From assembly GCA_017461775.1 (NCBI GenBank), contig JAFTXD010000098.1, positions 1 through 54,174 of the forward strand: a stretch of 54,174 nucleotides of DNA. The letters run 5' to 3'. A program made the translations under genes and the position numbers. Source of the DNA: Lachnospiraceae bacterium (GTDB lineage: Bacteria > Bacillota > Clostridia > Lachnospirales > Lachnospiraceae). The stretch's first letter is position 1; the number at the start of each line of letters is the position of its first letter. Below the pieces are notes generated by a model that worked only from the letters and a program-made list of their open reading frames with translations, was not told where the DNA came from and made no database searches. Of the stretch, positions 23,524 through 31,637 are shown piece by piece.

Positions 23524-26500
23524 ATGAGCAAAGCAAATGTATGGGTAGAAAAAGTGAAGATTCCCACATATGGGATTGGTGCACCGGAAAAAGCCCCTAT
23601 GTTTTTGGAAAAGAGAGTTTATCAGGGAAGCTGTGGCAAGGTTTACCCTTATCCTACCGTGGAATCCATGACAGATGAGAAAAAGGATAAGGAATACACC
23701 GCAGTGTATCTGGAAAATGAGTATATCAAGGTGATGGTACTGCCGGAGCTGGGCGGAAGAATCCAGAGAGCCTATGATAAGACCAACGATTATGATTTTG
23801 TGTATTATAACCGAGTGATTAAACCGGCGCTGGTGGGCCTGACCGGACCATGGATTTCCGGTGGGATTGAATTTAACTGGCCCCAGCATCATAGACCAAC
23901 CACCTTTTCTCCTACCGACTATATTACCGGAGAAAATGAGGATGGAAGCTGCTACGTGATGATTCACGATGTGGACCAGATGTACGGAACCAAGGGTATT
24001 ATGAAGTTTACTCTGTATCCGGGTAAGGCATATATCGAGATTATGGGACAGCTTTACAACAGAACCAGTCTGCCCCAGACCTTCCTGTGGTGGGCCAACC
24101 CTGCGGTAGCGGTAAATGATTATACCCAGTCCATTTTCCCACCGGACGTGCACGCAGTCATGGATCATGGTAAGAGAGATGTCAGTAAATTCCCCATTGC
24201 GGATGGTGTATATTATAAGCACGATTACAGCGCAGGTGTGGATATTTCCAGATATAAGAATATTCCTGTGCCTACCTCCTACATGGCAGAGAAATCCAAG
24301 TATGATTTCGTGGGAGGTTACGATTACAGTAAAGAAGCGGGACTTTTACATGTGGCAGATCATCATGTGTCGCCCGGAAAGAAGCAGTGGACCTGGGGAA
24401 ACGGCGACTTTGGCCAGGCCTGGGACCGTAACCTTACCGATGAGGATGGTCCATACATTGAGCTGATGACCGGTATGTTCACGGACAACCAGCCGGACTT
24501 TACCTGGCTTAAGCCCTTTGAAGAGAAGACCTTCACCCAGTATTTTATGCCTTACAAGACGGTGGGACAGGTGAAGAATGCCACCAGAGAAGCTGCAGTG
24601 GGACTGGAATACGATGGTAAAGAGATTACTATGAAGGTCTACGCAACCGGTGTGTATCCGGAGGCAGAAGTGATACTTTCCTACGCTGGAGAAAAGCTTT
24701 TCGGGGAAAATGTAAAGCTTTCTCCTATCGATACCTATACCAAGACCTTAGAAAAAGAAGGCTTGCAGGAGGATGAGCTTATCTTTTCCGTTTGGGCGGA
24801 TGGCGAATGTCTGGTATCCTATCAGCCGGAGAAGTGGGAAGAGCCGGAGATTCCTGAGCCTGCCAAGGCTGCGAGGGAACCGGAGGAGATTGCCACCAAT
24901 GAAGAGCTTTACCTGACCGGTCTCCATATCGAGCAGTACCGTCATGCAACCTATCTGCCCGACCCTTACTATCTGGAGGGACTAAAGAGGGATCCGGGCG
25001 ATATCCGCATCAACAATGCCTACGGAGAGCTTTTGATGCGCAGAGGATGCTTTGCAAAGGCGCAGAAGTATTTTGAAAAGGCGCTGGAGCGTATGACCTA
25101 CCGCAATCCCAATCCCTTTACCAGTGAAAGCTATTACCTACTGGGACTGACTCTGTTTTATCAAAATCGCTTGGAAGAGAGCTATGATGCCTTCTATAAG
25201 GCGACCTGGAGCAGCGAGCAACAGGAGATGAGCTTCTATTATCTAGCAGCTATTTCGGCAAAACGGGGGAAATTTGCCCAGGCCTATGAGCTGGTGGAAA
25301 AGGCACTGGTAAAAAATGCACACAATATTAAAGCAAGAGGCTTAAAAGCATATCTTCTTCGTAAATTGGGGAAAAACGAAGCAGCATTAATTTGGATTGC
25401 AGAGAACCTTAGGCTGGATCCCTTTGATTTTGTATCCGGCTATGAGCAGGTTATCTTACAGAACTGCTGCGAGGGTGCGCTGGCAGACTGGAAGGCAAAA
25501 ATGCGTGATTTCAAGGAGAACTACCTGATGACTGCCAGAGATTATGCGGAGTTTGGAGCGTATGGTGAGGCCATCTGGGTTCTGGATGCATGCACAGAAG
25601 CTTATCCCATGATTCCTTACTATATGGCTTATTACAGGGCGCAGATAGGTGCAGGTTATATGGATATCCTGACACAGGCAGAAAATGCGGACCCGTCCTA
25701 CTGCTTCCCTAATAAATTAGAGGATATTGCGGTGCTATCCTTTGCAATAAATAACGGTGAAAACTGTGCCAAGGCATGCTATTATCTTGCCTGCCTGTAT
25801 TATGATAAGCGTCAGTATGAGGAAGCGATTGCGCTCTGGGAAAAATCTGCGAAACAGGATGAAACATATCCGTTAACCCATCGTAACCTATCCATTGCAT
25901 ATTACAACAAGGAGAAGGATGCAGAGAAGGCCCTTGTGTCCATGAATAAGGCATTTGCGCTGGATACCACCGATGTGAGAATGTTCTTGGAGCTGGATCA
26001 GCTTCGTAAGAAGATGGGCTGCTCCTTTGAGGAAAGACTTGCGGAGTTTGAAAAACACATTCCTTTGGTGGATAAGCGAGATGATTTATACATTGAATAC
26101 ATCACTCTTCTGAATATGACCGGACAGTATCAGCAGGCATACGGTCATATCATGAAGCACCACTTCCATCCATGGGAGGGTGGAGAAGGCAAGGTAACCG
26201 GGCAGTATGTACTTTCCCTGTTGCAGCTGGCAAAGGCCGATATGGCAGCCGGAAACTATGAAAGTGCAAAGGAAAAGCTGGAAAAGGCCTTTACTTATCC
26301 TCATAACCTTGGAGAAGGAAAACTGGAGGGCTGCAAGGACAATCACTTATATTATCATCTGGGACTGGTGGAAGAGGCACTTGGAAATACGGAGAAAGCA
26401 AGAGAATGCTTTGAACTGGCGACCCTTGGAACGGATGAGCCTGCGGGCGTTATGTACTATAATGACCAGCCGGCGGATAGACTTTTGTACCAGGGGCTTG

Positions 26501-26790
26501 CACACTTAAAGCTTGGGCAGAGAACGAATGCGCAGCAGAGATTTCATCGTCTTACGGGGTATGGAGAGAAACATCTTGAGGATGAAGTAAAGATTGAATA
26601 TTTTGCAGTTTCCCTGCCGGATCTTACGGTATTTGAGGATGATTACACTTTGAGAAACAGAGCACATTGTAATTATTTGATTGGCCTTGGAAACTTAGGT
26701 ATGGGTAATCAGGAAATTGCAAGGAAGTATTTTGCAAAGGCTGCGGAGCTGGAAAGTGCACATCAGATGAGTAGAATTTACTCCTTGTAG
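23524..26790 (+). CDS. DUF5107 domain protein with tetratricopeptide repeats
   Basis: 1088 residues, no signal peptide. Residues 1-450 form the DUF5107 region: EYIKVMVLPELGGRIQRAYD near 62, ISGGIEFNWPQHHRPTTFSP near 110, FLWWANPAVAVND near 186 and QWTWGNGDFGQAWDRN near 285. It resembles a galactose-mutarotase-like beta-sandwich with conserved His, Trp and Glu/Asp. Residues 480-1088 are stacked TPR-type helices (INNAYGELLMRRGCFAKAQK, ESYYLLGLTLFYQNRLEESY and more). Activity not established to my knowledge; its place beside galactan genes suggests carbohydrate binding or cleavage. Start 23524 follows AGGAGG (23513-23518). Confidence 0.8.
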   Translation: MSKANVWVEKVKIPTYGIGAPEKAPMFLEKRVYQGSCGKVYPYPTVESMTDEKKDKEYTAVYLENEYIKVMVLPELGGRIQRAYDKTNDYDFVYYNRVIKPALVGLTGPWISGGIEFNWPQHHRPTTFSPTDYITGENEDGSCYVMIHDVDQMYGTKGIMKFTLYPGKAYIEIMGQLYNRTSLPQTFLWWANPAVAVNDYTQSIFPPDVHAVMDHGKRDVSKFPIADGVYYKHDYSAGVDISRYKNIPVPTSYMAEKSKYDFVGGYDYSKEAGLLHVADHHVSPGKKQWTWGNGDFGQAWDRNLTDEDGPYIELMTGMFTDNQPDFTWLKPFEEKTFTQYFMPYKTVGQVKNATREAAVGLEYDGKEITMKVYATGVYPEAEVILSYAGEKLFGENVKLSPIDTYTKTLEKEGLQEDELIFSVWADGECLVSYQPEKWEEPEIPEPAKAAREPEEIATNEELYLTGLHIEQYRHATYLPDPYYLEGLKRDPGDIRINNAYGELLMRRGCFAKAQKYFEKALERMTYRNPNPFTSESYYLLGLTLFYQNRLEESYDAFYKATWSSEQQEMSFYYLAAISAKRGKFAQAYELVEKALVKNAHNIKARGLKAYLLRKLGKNEAALIWIAENLRLDPFDFVSGYEQVILQNCCEGALADWKAKMRDFKENYLMTARDYAEFGAYGEAIWVLDACTEAYPMIPYYMAYYRAQIGAGYMDILTQAENADPSYCFPNKLEDIAVLSFAINNGENCAKACYYLACLYYDKRQYEEAIALWEKSAKQDETYPLTHRNLSIAYYNKEKDAEKALVSMNKAFALDTTDVRMFLELDQLRKKMGCSFEERLAEFEKHIPLVDKRDDLYIEYITLLNMTGQYQQAYGHIMKHHFHPWEGGEGKVTGQYVLSLLQLAKADMAAGNYESAKEKLEKAFTYPHNLGEGKLEGCKDNHLYYHLGLVEEALGNTEKARECFELATLGTDEPAGVMYYNDQPADRLLYQGLAHLKLGQRTNAQQRFHRLTGYGEKHLEDEVKIEYFAVSLPDLTVFEDDYTLRNRAHCNYLIGLGNLGMGNQEIARKYFAKAAELESAHQMSRIYSL

Positions 26791-26810
26791 AAAAATAATA
26801 TCGCGGAAGA

Positions 26811-26845
26811 GACTTAGTCATTTGAGGATGATTAAGTCTTTTTTT
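26811..26845 (+). terminator. Terminator after the DUF5107 gene
   Basis: GACTTAGTCAT (26811-26821) pairs with ATGATTAAGTC (26828-26838, one mismatch) and is followed by T7. Confidence 0.85.
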
Positions 26846-26875
26846 ATACCCGGTTTATAAATATTTTAGAAAAGG

Positions 26876-27057
26876 TTGCGCAACAAATGTGAAACAAAAG
26901 TTGCGCTATGCGCAATTGTTTTGTAAAAAATGACAGTTTTTTGTGCAAAAATGTTATTGTTCTTGCGGATTGATTTTTGTTTTGTATAAAAATATAATAA
27001 AAGCAACAAGACAAACGTAGCGCAAATGAAAAAAAGAGTGCGCAATATATTGCGCAA
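26876..27057. promoter_or_regulatory. Cluster of TTGCGCAA-type operators, candidate LacI regulator sites
   Basis: Palindromes with a central CG recur: TTGCGCAA (26876-26883), TTGCGC-TAT-GCGCAA (26901-26915), the variant TTGTGCAA (26941-26948), and the 18-bp perfect palindrome TGCGCAATATATTGCGCA (27039-27056). The central CG flanked by TTG/CAA is the geometry of LacI-family operators, and a LacI-type gene ends this transporter operon. The sites flank the promoter at 26970-26998. Confidence 0.65.
26970..26998 (+). promoter_or_regulatory. Promoter of the sugar ABC transporter operon
   Basis: TTGATT (26970-26975), 17 bases, TATAAT (26993-26998). The 18-bp palindrome at 27039 lies ~35 bases downstream of the expected transcription start, suiting repression by roadblock. 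Confidence 0.7.
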
Positions 27058-27077
27058 AAGGTGCGGGAGGAGAAAGC

Positions 27078-28010
27078 ATGAAGGAGCAAACAAAGTTCAG
27101 GCGTTTTTTGAAGAAGCTGTACAAGTATAGAGTGTATTTACTGATGCTTGCACCGGCAGTGATTTATACCCTGGTATTTGCCTACTACCCCATGACCGGT
27201 GTAGTAATGGCATTTAAGAAGTATAACTATCAGGGCGGCATCTGGGGAAGTCCCTGGAATGGAATCGAGAACTTCAAGTTCTTCTTTAAATCCGGACAGG
27301 CAGCACTGGTTATCCGTAATACGGTATTATACAATATTCTGTTTATCGTGGTTGGTACAGCTACACAGATTGCAGTGGCAGTATTCTTAACAGAAATCAG
27401 AAACAAGCGTTTCCGTAAGGTAAGTCAGTCCATGATGTTCTTACCATACTTCATCTCCTGGGTTATCGTGGGAGTTATGGCATTTAACATTTTCAGCTCT
27501 GACTATGGATTTATCAACAGAATTCTGGTTTCCATGGGATTTGAGAAATTTGCCTTTTACAAGGAGCCGGCAGCATGGCCCTTCATTCTGCTATTCTTCA
27601 ACATCTGGAAGGGTGTGGTATATGGCTCGGTAATGTATATGGCAGCTATCATGGGTGTGGATACCTCCATCTACGAGGCAGCAGCCATCGATGGAGCCAA
27701 TGTATTCCAGAGAATTTTCAAGGTAACCATTCCTTCCATCATGCCTACCGTAATCATCCTGTTCTTGATGAGTATCGGTGGTATCTTCAAGGGTAACTTT
27801 GATATGTTCTACAACCTGGTAGGAAGCAACGGGCTTTTATATAACGCCACCGACGTAATTGATACGCTGGCCTTTAGAGCGCTGATTTCCAGCAACGACT
27901 TCGGTATGTCCGCAGCGATTGGTCTCTTCCAGTCCGTACTCTGCTTCATCACCGTACTTCTTGCAAATAAGCTGGTAAGTCTTTATGACAAAGACTACAC
28001 ATTGTTCTAG
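27078..28010 (+). CDS. Sugar ABC transporter permease (LplB/YteP type)
   Basis: 310 residues with six membrane segments. It belongs to the CUT1-type permease group of Firmicutes that imports oligosaccharides (LplB/YteP). The start YRVYLLMLAPAVIYTLVFAY is the first helix. The cytoplasmic EAA loop reads YEAAAIDGANVFQRIFKVTI near 205-224, the contact for the ATPase. No ATPase gene is in this operon, so a shared MsmX-like ATPase elsewhere is expected. Start 27078 after GGGAGGAG; 11 bases before the second permease. Confidence 0.92.
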   Translation: MKEQTKFRRFLKKLYKYRVYLLMLAPAVIYTLVFAYYPMTGVVMAFKKYNYQGGIWGSPWNGIENFKFFFKSGQAALVIRNTVLYNILFIVVGTATQIAVAVFLTEIRNKRFRKVSQSMMFLPYFISWVIVGVMAFNIFSSDYGFINRILVSMGFEKFAFYKEPAAWPFILLFFNIWKGVVYGSVMYMAAIMGVDTSIYEAAAIDGANVFQRIFKVTIPSIMPTVIILFLMSIGGIFKGNFDMFYNLVGSNGLLYNATDVIDTLAFRALISSNDFGMSAAIGLFQSVLCFITVLLANKLVSLYDKDYTLF

Positions 28011-28021
28011 GAGGTGCATAA

Positions 28022-28945
28022 ATGGCTGAAAAGAATCATTTAGGAAAAGTAAAAGCAGGTAAGGATGTTATCTTCCTGAACATTATCGCATATGGCTTTT
28101 GTAGTATTATTGCACTGTTATGTCTGATACCGTTTATTATGATTTTATCCGGTTCCTTTTCTTCGGAAAGTGCCATTATTGCAAATGGATTCTCCATCTT
28201 GCCCCAGGACTTTTCCTTAGAAGCATACAAGACCGTATTTAAAGAGCCCATCACCATCGTCCGGGCTTATGCAACAACCATTATCCTGACCGCAGTTGGT
28301 ACAGTGGTGGGACTGTTAATCCAGACCATGACCGCATATGTACTGGCCAGAAAGGATTTCGAGTGGAGAAACGGATTTTCCTTCTTCTTCTACTTTACAA
28401 CCCTGTTTTCCGGAGGTCTGGTACCAACCTTCATTCTGTATACCAGAACCCTGGGACTGAAGGATAGTTATCTGGCACTGTTGTTACCGCTGACCTTCTC
28501 AGTATACAACCTGTTGGTAATGAAGAGCTACATAACCTCCATTCCCGATTCCCTCATCGATGCAGCAAAGATTGATGGCTGCGGTGAGGTGGGAACCCTG
28601 TTCAAGGTGGTAATGCCGTTAATCAAGCCGGCGCTGGCTACCGTAGGACTTTTCATTGCACTGGCATATTGGAACGACTGGTACAATGCAATGCTTTACA
28701 TTAATTCCGAAGAGAAGTACCCATTGCAGTACTTCCTGTATCAGCAGGTAAACAACATTGAGGCTTACAAGAAGCTGATTGCCAATGCAACCGTCAGCAG
28801 CTCCGTAGTAAGTGCATTGTCTTTACCTACACAGACATTAAAGATGGCACTGACCATCGTAGTAACCGGCCCGATTATCCTGGCATTCCCATTCGTACAG
28901 AAGTATTTTGTACAGGGTATCACCATTGGTGCAGTAAAGGGTTAA
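28022..28945 (+). CDS. Carbohydrate ABC transporter permease (LplC/YtcP type)
   Basis: 307 residues, six membrane segments (first at about 17-40: FLNIIAYGFCSIIALLCLIP). The EAA loop reads LIDAAKIDGCGEVGTLFKVV near 178-197. The C-terminal VTGPIILAFPFVQKYFVQGI is typical of LplC/YtcP partners. It pairs with the preceding permease to form the membrane channel. RBS AGGAGG at 28010-28015 overlaps the upstream stop, giving tight coupling. A small stem, ACTGC-GAGAG-GCAGT (28961-28975), follows in the 74-base gap to the binding-protein gene. Confidence 0.92.
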   Translation: MAEKNHLGKVKAGKDVIFLNIIAYGFCSIIALLCLIPFIMILSGSFSSESAIIANGFSILPQDFSLEAYKTVFKEPITIVRAYATTIILTAVGTVVGLLIQTMTAYVLARKDFEWRNGFSFFFYFTTLFSGGLVPTFILYTRTLGLKDSYLALLLPLTFSVYNLLVMKSYITSIPDSLIDAAKIDGCGEVGTLFKVVMPLIKPALATVGLFIALAYWNDWYNAMLYINSEEKYPLQYFLYQQVNNIEAYKKLIANATVSSSVVSALSLPTQTLKMALTIVVTGPIILAFPFVQKYFVQGITIGAVKG

Positions 28946-28960
28946 TTCATCAGATGTAAA

Positions 28961-28975
28961 ACTGCGAGAGGCAGT
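28961..28975 (+). other. Small mRNA hairpin before the binding-protein gene
   Basis: ACTGC-GAGAG-GCAGT. It has no T-run, so it is not a terminator. Such stems between permease and binding-protein genes can protect the downstream mRNA and raise its level, which would fit the strong RBS AAAGGAGG that follows. Confidence 0.35.
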
Positions 28976-29019
28976 CAAACATACAAGAAGTTATTTCTAT
29001 TCATTCAAAGGAGGTCTTT

Positions 29020-30549
29020 ATGAAAAAGAGGATGAAAAAGTTAGTTTCGCTTTTATTAGCGACAGCAATGACAACAGGCGTACTTACTGCTTGTGGCGGC
29101 AGCGCAAGCAACACAGATGTAGACCTGAAGGCAACCACCGATGAGTATGTGGAACTGAAAATGTACTTATTAGGTGACAGAACCCCTGATTTTGATGAGG
29201 TTTATGGCAAGATTAACGAGATTTTAAAGGAGAAATTAAACTGTACCATCAGTGTAGATTTCTTATCCTGGGGCGAGCATGATACCAAGTATTCTCTGCT
29301 TTTCTCTTCTGAAGAGGAATTCGACTTAATCTTCACCGCTTCCAGCTGGGGACATTATGAGCAGACCGTAGCACTTGGCGGCTTCCAGCCACTGTCTGAA
29401 GAATTTATTCAGACCTTTGCTCCTGATATTTGGGACGTAGTTCCTGCTATGGCTTGGGATCAGGCAAAGATTAACGGAAATATTTACATGGTTCCTAACT
29501 ATCAGAACGAATTCGGTCAGGACGTTATCGCAGCTCGTTCCGATATTATGGAGAAGGTTGGTATCACACAGATTACTAACTGGGAAGAGTTAAAGGCATT
29601 CTATCTTGCATGTGCTGAGAATGGTATCTATGCAAGCCAGGGTGGTCCTTGGTATCAGTACTTCCAGAACGAAGGTCTTACCACTACCGGTGGCGCTCCT
29701 AAGGGCGGTGAGTTAGTATTATTCAATACTCAGGATGCAAGTGACCTTGATTTCTATTATCTTCTTGACTGGCCGGGATTTACCGACTACTGTAAGCAGA
29801 TGAAGGAGCTTGCAGATGCAGGCTGCTGGTCACCGGATGTACTGAGCTCTACCGATGAAAGACAGACCGGTCTCTTAACCGGAAAGACTGCTGGTATGAT
29901 CTGGAACCTTGGTTCTTGTAAGAACTTTGCTAAGCAGGCAAACGCTGAGAATCCTGATTGGAACGTAACCTTATGTGACCCTGTAGCATCTCAGCCTAAG
30001 AAGGTTAACTCTTACATCAACAATGGTGTGGCTATCAACATTAACTCTGAGCACAAAGAGCGTGCGATGATGGTACTGAATGAGTTCTACACCAACCCTG
30101 AAGTATTCGACCTTGCAATGCTTGGTATCGAAGGCAAGCACTGGGAAGCAGTTGGCGATGATCAGTATAAGGTAATCGATGAGTCTAACTTCGGTGTAGA
30201 CAGCAACTGTAACTGGGGATGGACCAACTGTGAAATCAAGAGAACCGAGTATATCGAGGACAGAACTGCTCTGGATGATACTCATGATGCTATGATTGAC
30301 ACCTGGAACAACAACGTTAAGGCTGAGCATCCTTACGACAGCTTCAACTTCGACTCTACTGCAGTAAGTACTCAGTTTGCAGCTGTAGAAGCAGCAATCG
30401 GTACCTACTATGATCCATTGGTAAGTGGTCTTGTTGATGATGTAGATGCTTCCATCGAGGAGTTAAGAGCAGCACTGGAAAGCGCTGGTATCCGTGATGT
30501 TATCGCTGAAATGGAGAAACAGGCTGCAGAGCACGTAAAGAATAAATAA
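29020..30549 (+). CDS. Extracellular sugar-binding lipoprotein of the ABC transporter
   Basis: 509 residues. A lipoprotein signal (KKLVSLLLATAMTTGV, then LTAC with the lipobox Cys at 26) anchors it outside the membrane. The mature part begins with a Ser/Gly/Asn linker, then the two-lobed CUT1-type binding fold (EFDLIFTASSWGHYEQTVAL near 103). The C-terminal DUF3502-like segment (EAAIGTYYDPLVSGLVDDVD) is typical for partners of LplB/LplC permeases. Ligand probably galacto-oligosaccharides, from the GH53/GH35 neighbours. RBS AAAGGAGG at 29009-29016. Confidence 0.92.
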   Translation: MKKRMKKLVSLLLATAMTTGVLTACGGSASNTDVDLKATTDEYVELKMYLLGDRTPDFDEVYGKINEILKEKLNCTISVDFLSWGEHDTKYSLLFSSEEEFDLIFTASSWGHYEQTVALGGFQPLSEEFIQTFAPDIWDVVPAMAWDQAKINGNIYMVPNYQNEFGQDVIAARSDIMEKVGITQITNWEELKAFYLACAENGIYASQGGPWYQYFQNEGLTTTGGAPKGGELVLFNTQDASDLDFYYLLDWPGFTDYCKQMKELADAGCWSPDVLSSTDERQTGLLTGKTAGMIWNLGSCKNFAKQANAENPDWNVTLCDPVASQPKKVNSYINNGVAININSEHKERAMMVLNEFYTNPEVFDLAMLGIEGKHWEAVGDDQYKVIDESNFGVDSNCNWGWTNCEIKRTEYIEDRTALDDTHDAMIDTWNNNVKAEHPYDSFNFDSTAVSTQFAAVEAAIGTYYDPLVSGLVDDVDASIEELRAALESAGIRDVIAEMEKQAAEHVKNK

Positions 30550-30564
30550 TAATGTTACAAAATA

Positions 30565-30595
30565 GGGCTGCCATTTGTGTGGCAGCCCGTTTTTT
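30565..30595 (+). terminator. Terminator after the transporter genes
   Basis: GGGCTGCCA (30565-30573) pairs perfectly with TGGCAGCCC (30580-30588), then GTTTTTT. It should limit read-through into the regulator gene. Confidence 0.9.
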
Positions 30596-30599
30596 AGAA

Positions 30600-30608
30600 T
30601 GGTATAAT
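30600..30608 (+). promoter_or_regulatory. Extended -10 promoter of the LacI-type regulator
   Basis: TGGTATAAT is an extended -10 (TGN plus TATAAT) directly behind the terminator; no good -35 is visible. It gives the regulator and the GH53/GH35 genes their own transcription start. Confidence 0.55.
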
Positions 30609-30640
30609 AAATTATTAGGTGTGGAAAGGGGGATGTTATT

Positions 30641-31621
30641 ATGACGCTGGATGAAATTGCAAAAGAGCTGAATGTATCCAAGAGTACGGTATCCAGAGCT
30701 TTGTCCGGCAAGGGCAGAATCGGCGAGGAGACAAAGAATAGAATCATAGCGTTTATGGAGAATGCGGATAAAAAGGAGCAGGAAGTCAGTACCTCTTCCA
30801 GAACCGGGAATATCGGTGTGGTGTTTCCGGCAGATACCTATATTACAAGTAAGCCCTATTTTCACAGCTGCCTGATTGGGATGTGTGAGGTGGCTAACTT
30901 AATGGATTATAACATCATGCTTGCTACGGCAACGACCACAGATATTTCGGGAATTAAAAAGCTGGTGGAGCGTTCTAAGGTGGATGGGGTGATACTTACC
31001 AGAAGCCTGGAGCACGATATTGCCGTGGATTATTTACTGGAGAAAAATATCCCTGTGGCAATGACCGGAATCTGCAATAAGAAGGATGTTTTGCAGGTGG
31101 ATATTGACAATGGGGAAGCAGCAGAGACCATGACCTCGCTGCTGATTAAAAAGGGATTTAGCAAGTTTGCACTTATTATTGAAGACATGAATTATCATGT
31201 GAACAGAAGTCGTCAGAATGGATTTTATCAGGCGATTTTGAAAAATGGACTGGATAAAAATAAGCAGGTCATTTATACCGGTGGCGGTAAAATGGAACTG
31301 ATGGATGCGATTATTACAGATATTATGTCCAAGAAGGTGGAGTGTGTTATCTGTGGCGATGATACGATTTGTATTCATATTGTATCGTCTCTTCAGGAAA
31401 AGGGATACCGCATACCGAAAGACATTGCGGTGGCATCTCTTTACAATAGCTCCAGCTTAAGCAGCTTCACACCATCCATCACTACGGTGAACATTGATGC
31501 GATACGTGTGGGGAACGAGATTGGAAAACTGATGATTAATAGATTACAGGGCAGGGATTGTCCCAGCAGAATGATGCTGGATTATGATATTTTATTTCGT
31601 AAATCAACAAATCGTGTGTAA
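30641..31621 (+). CDS. LacI family transcriptional regulator
   Basis: 326 residues. The N-terminal HTH is TLDEIAKELNVSKSTVSRAL, then SGKGRIGEETKNRI, the classic LacI head with hinge. The rest is a periplasmic-binding-protein-like sensor (GNIGVVFPADTYITS near 50, SKVDGVILTRSLE near 108, IPVAMTGICN near 133, VDIDNGEAAETMTSLLI near 147). It probably responds to galactose or galacto-oligosaccharide and controls the upstream transporter through the TTGCGCAA sites. RBS GAAAGGGGG. It lies 16 bases before the GH53 gene, so they share an mRNA. Confidence 0.9.
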   Translation: MTLDEIAKELNVSKSTVSRALSGKGRIGEETKNRIIAFMENADKKEQEVSTSSRTGNIGVVFPADTYITSKPYFHSCLIGMCEVANLMDYNIMLATATTTDISGIKKLVERSKVDGVILTRSLEHDIAVDYLLEKNIPVAMTGICNKKDVLQVDIDNGEAAETMTSLLIKKGFSKFALIIEDMNYHVNRSRQNGFYQAILKNGLDKNKQVIYTGGGKMELMDAIITDIMSKKVECVICGDDTICIHIVSSLQEKGYRIPKDIAVASLYNSSSLSSFTPSITTVNIDAIRVGNEIGKLMINRLQGRDCPSRMMLDYDILFRKSTNRV

Positions 31622-31637
31622 ATGACGGAGGTGACTT

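Noticed and set aside
26844-27093. Two minus-strand ORFs before the permease gene
   Set aside because: The region is AT-rich control DNA with repeated palindromes and a promoter; the ORFs have no RBS and read as biased Phe/Leu text.
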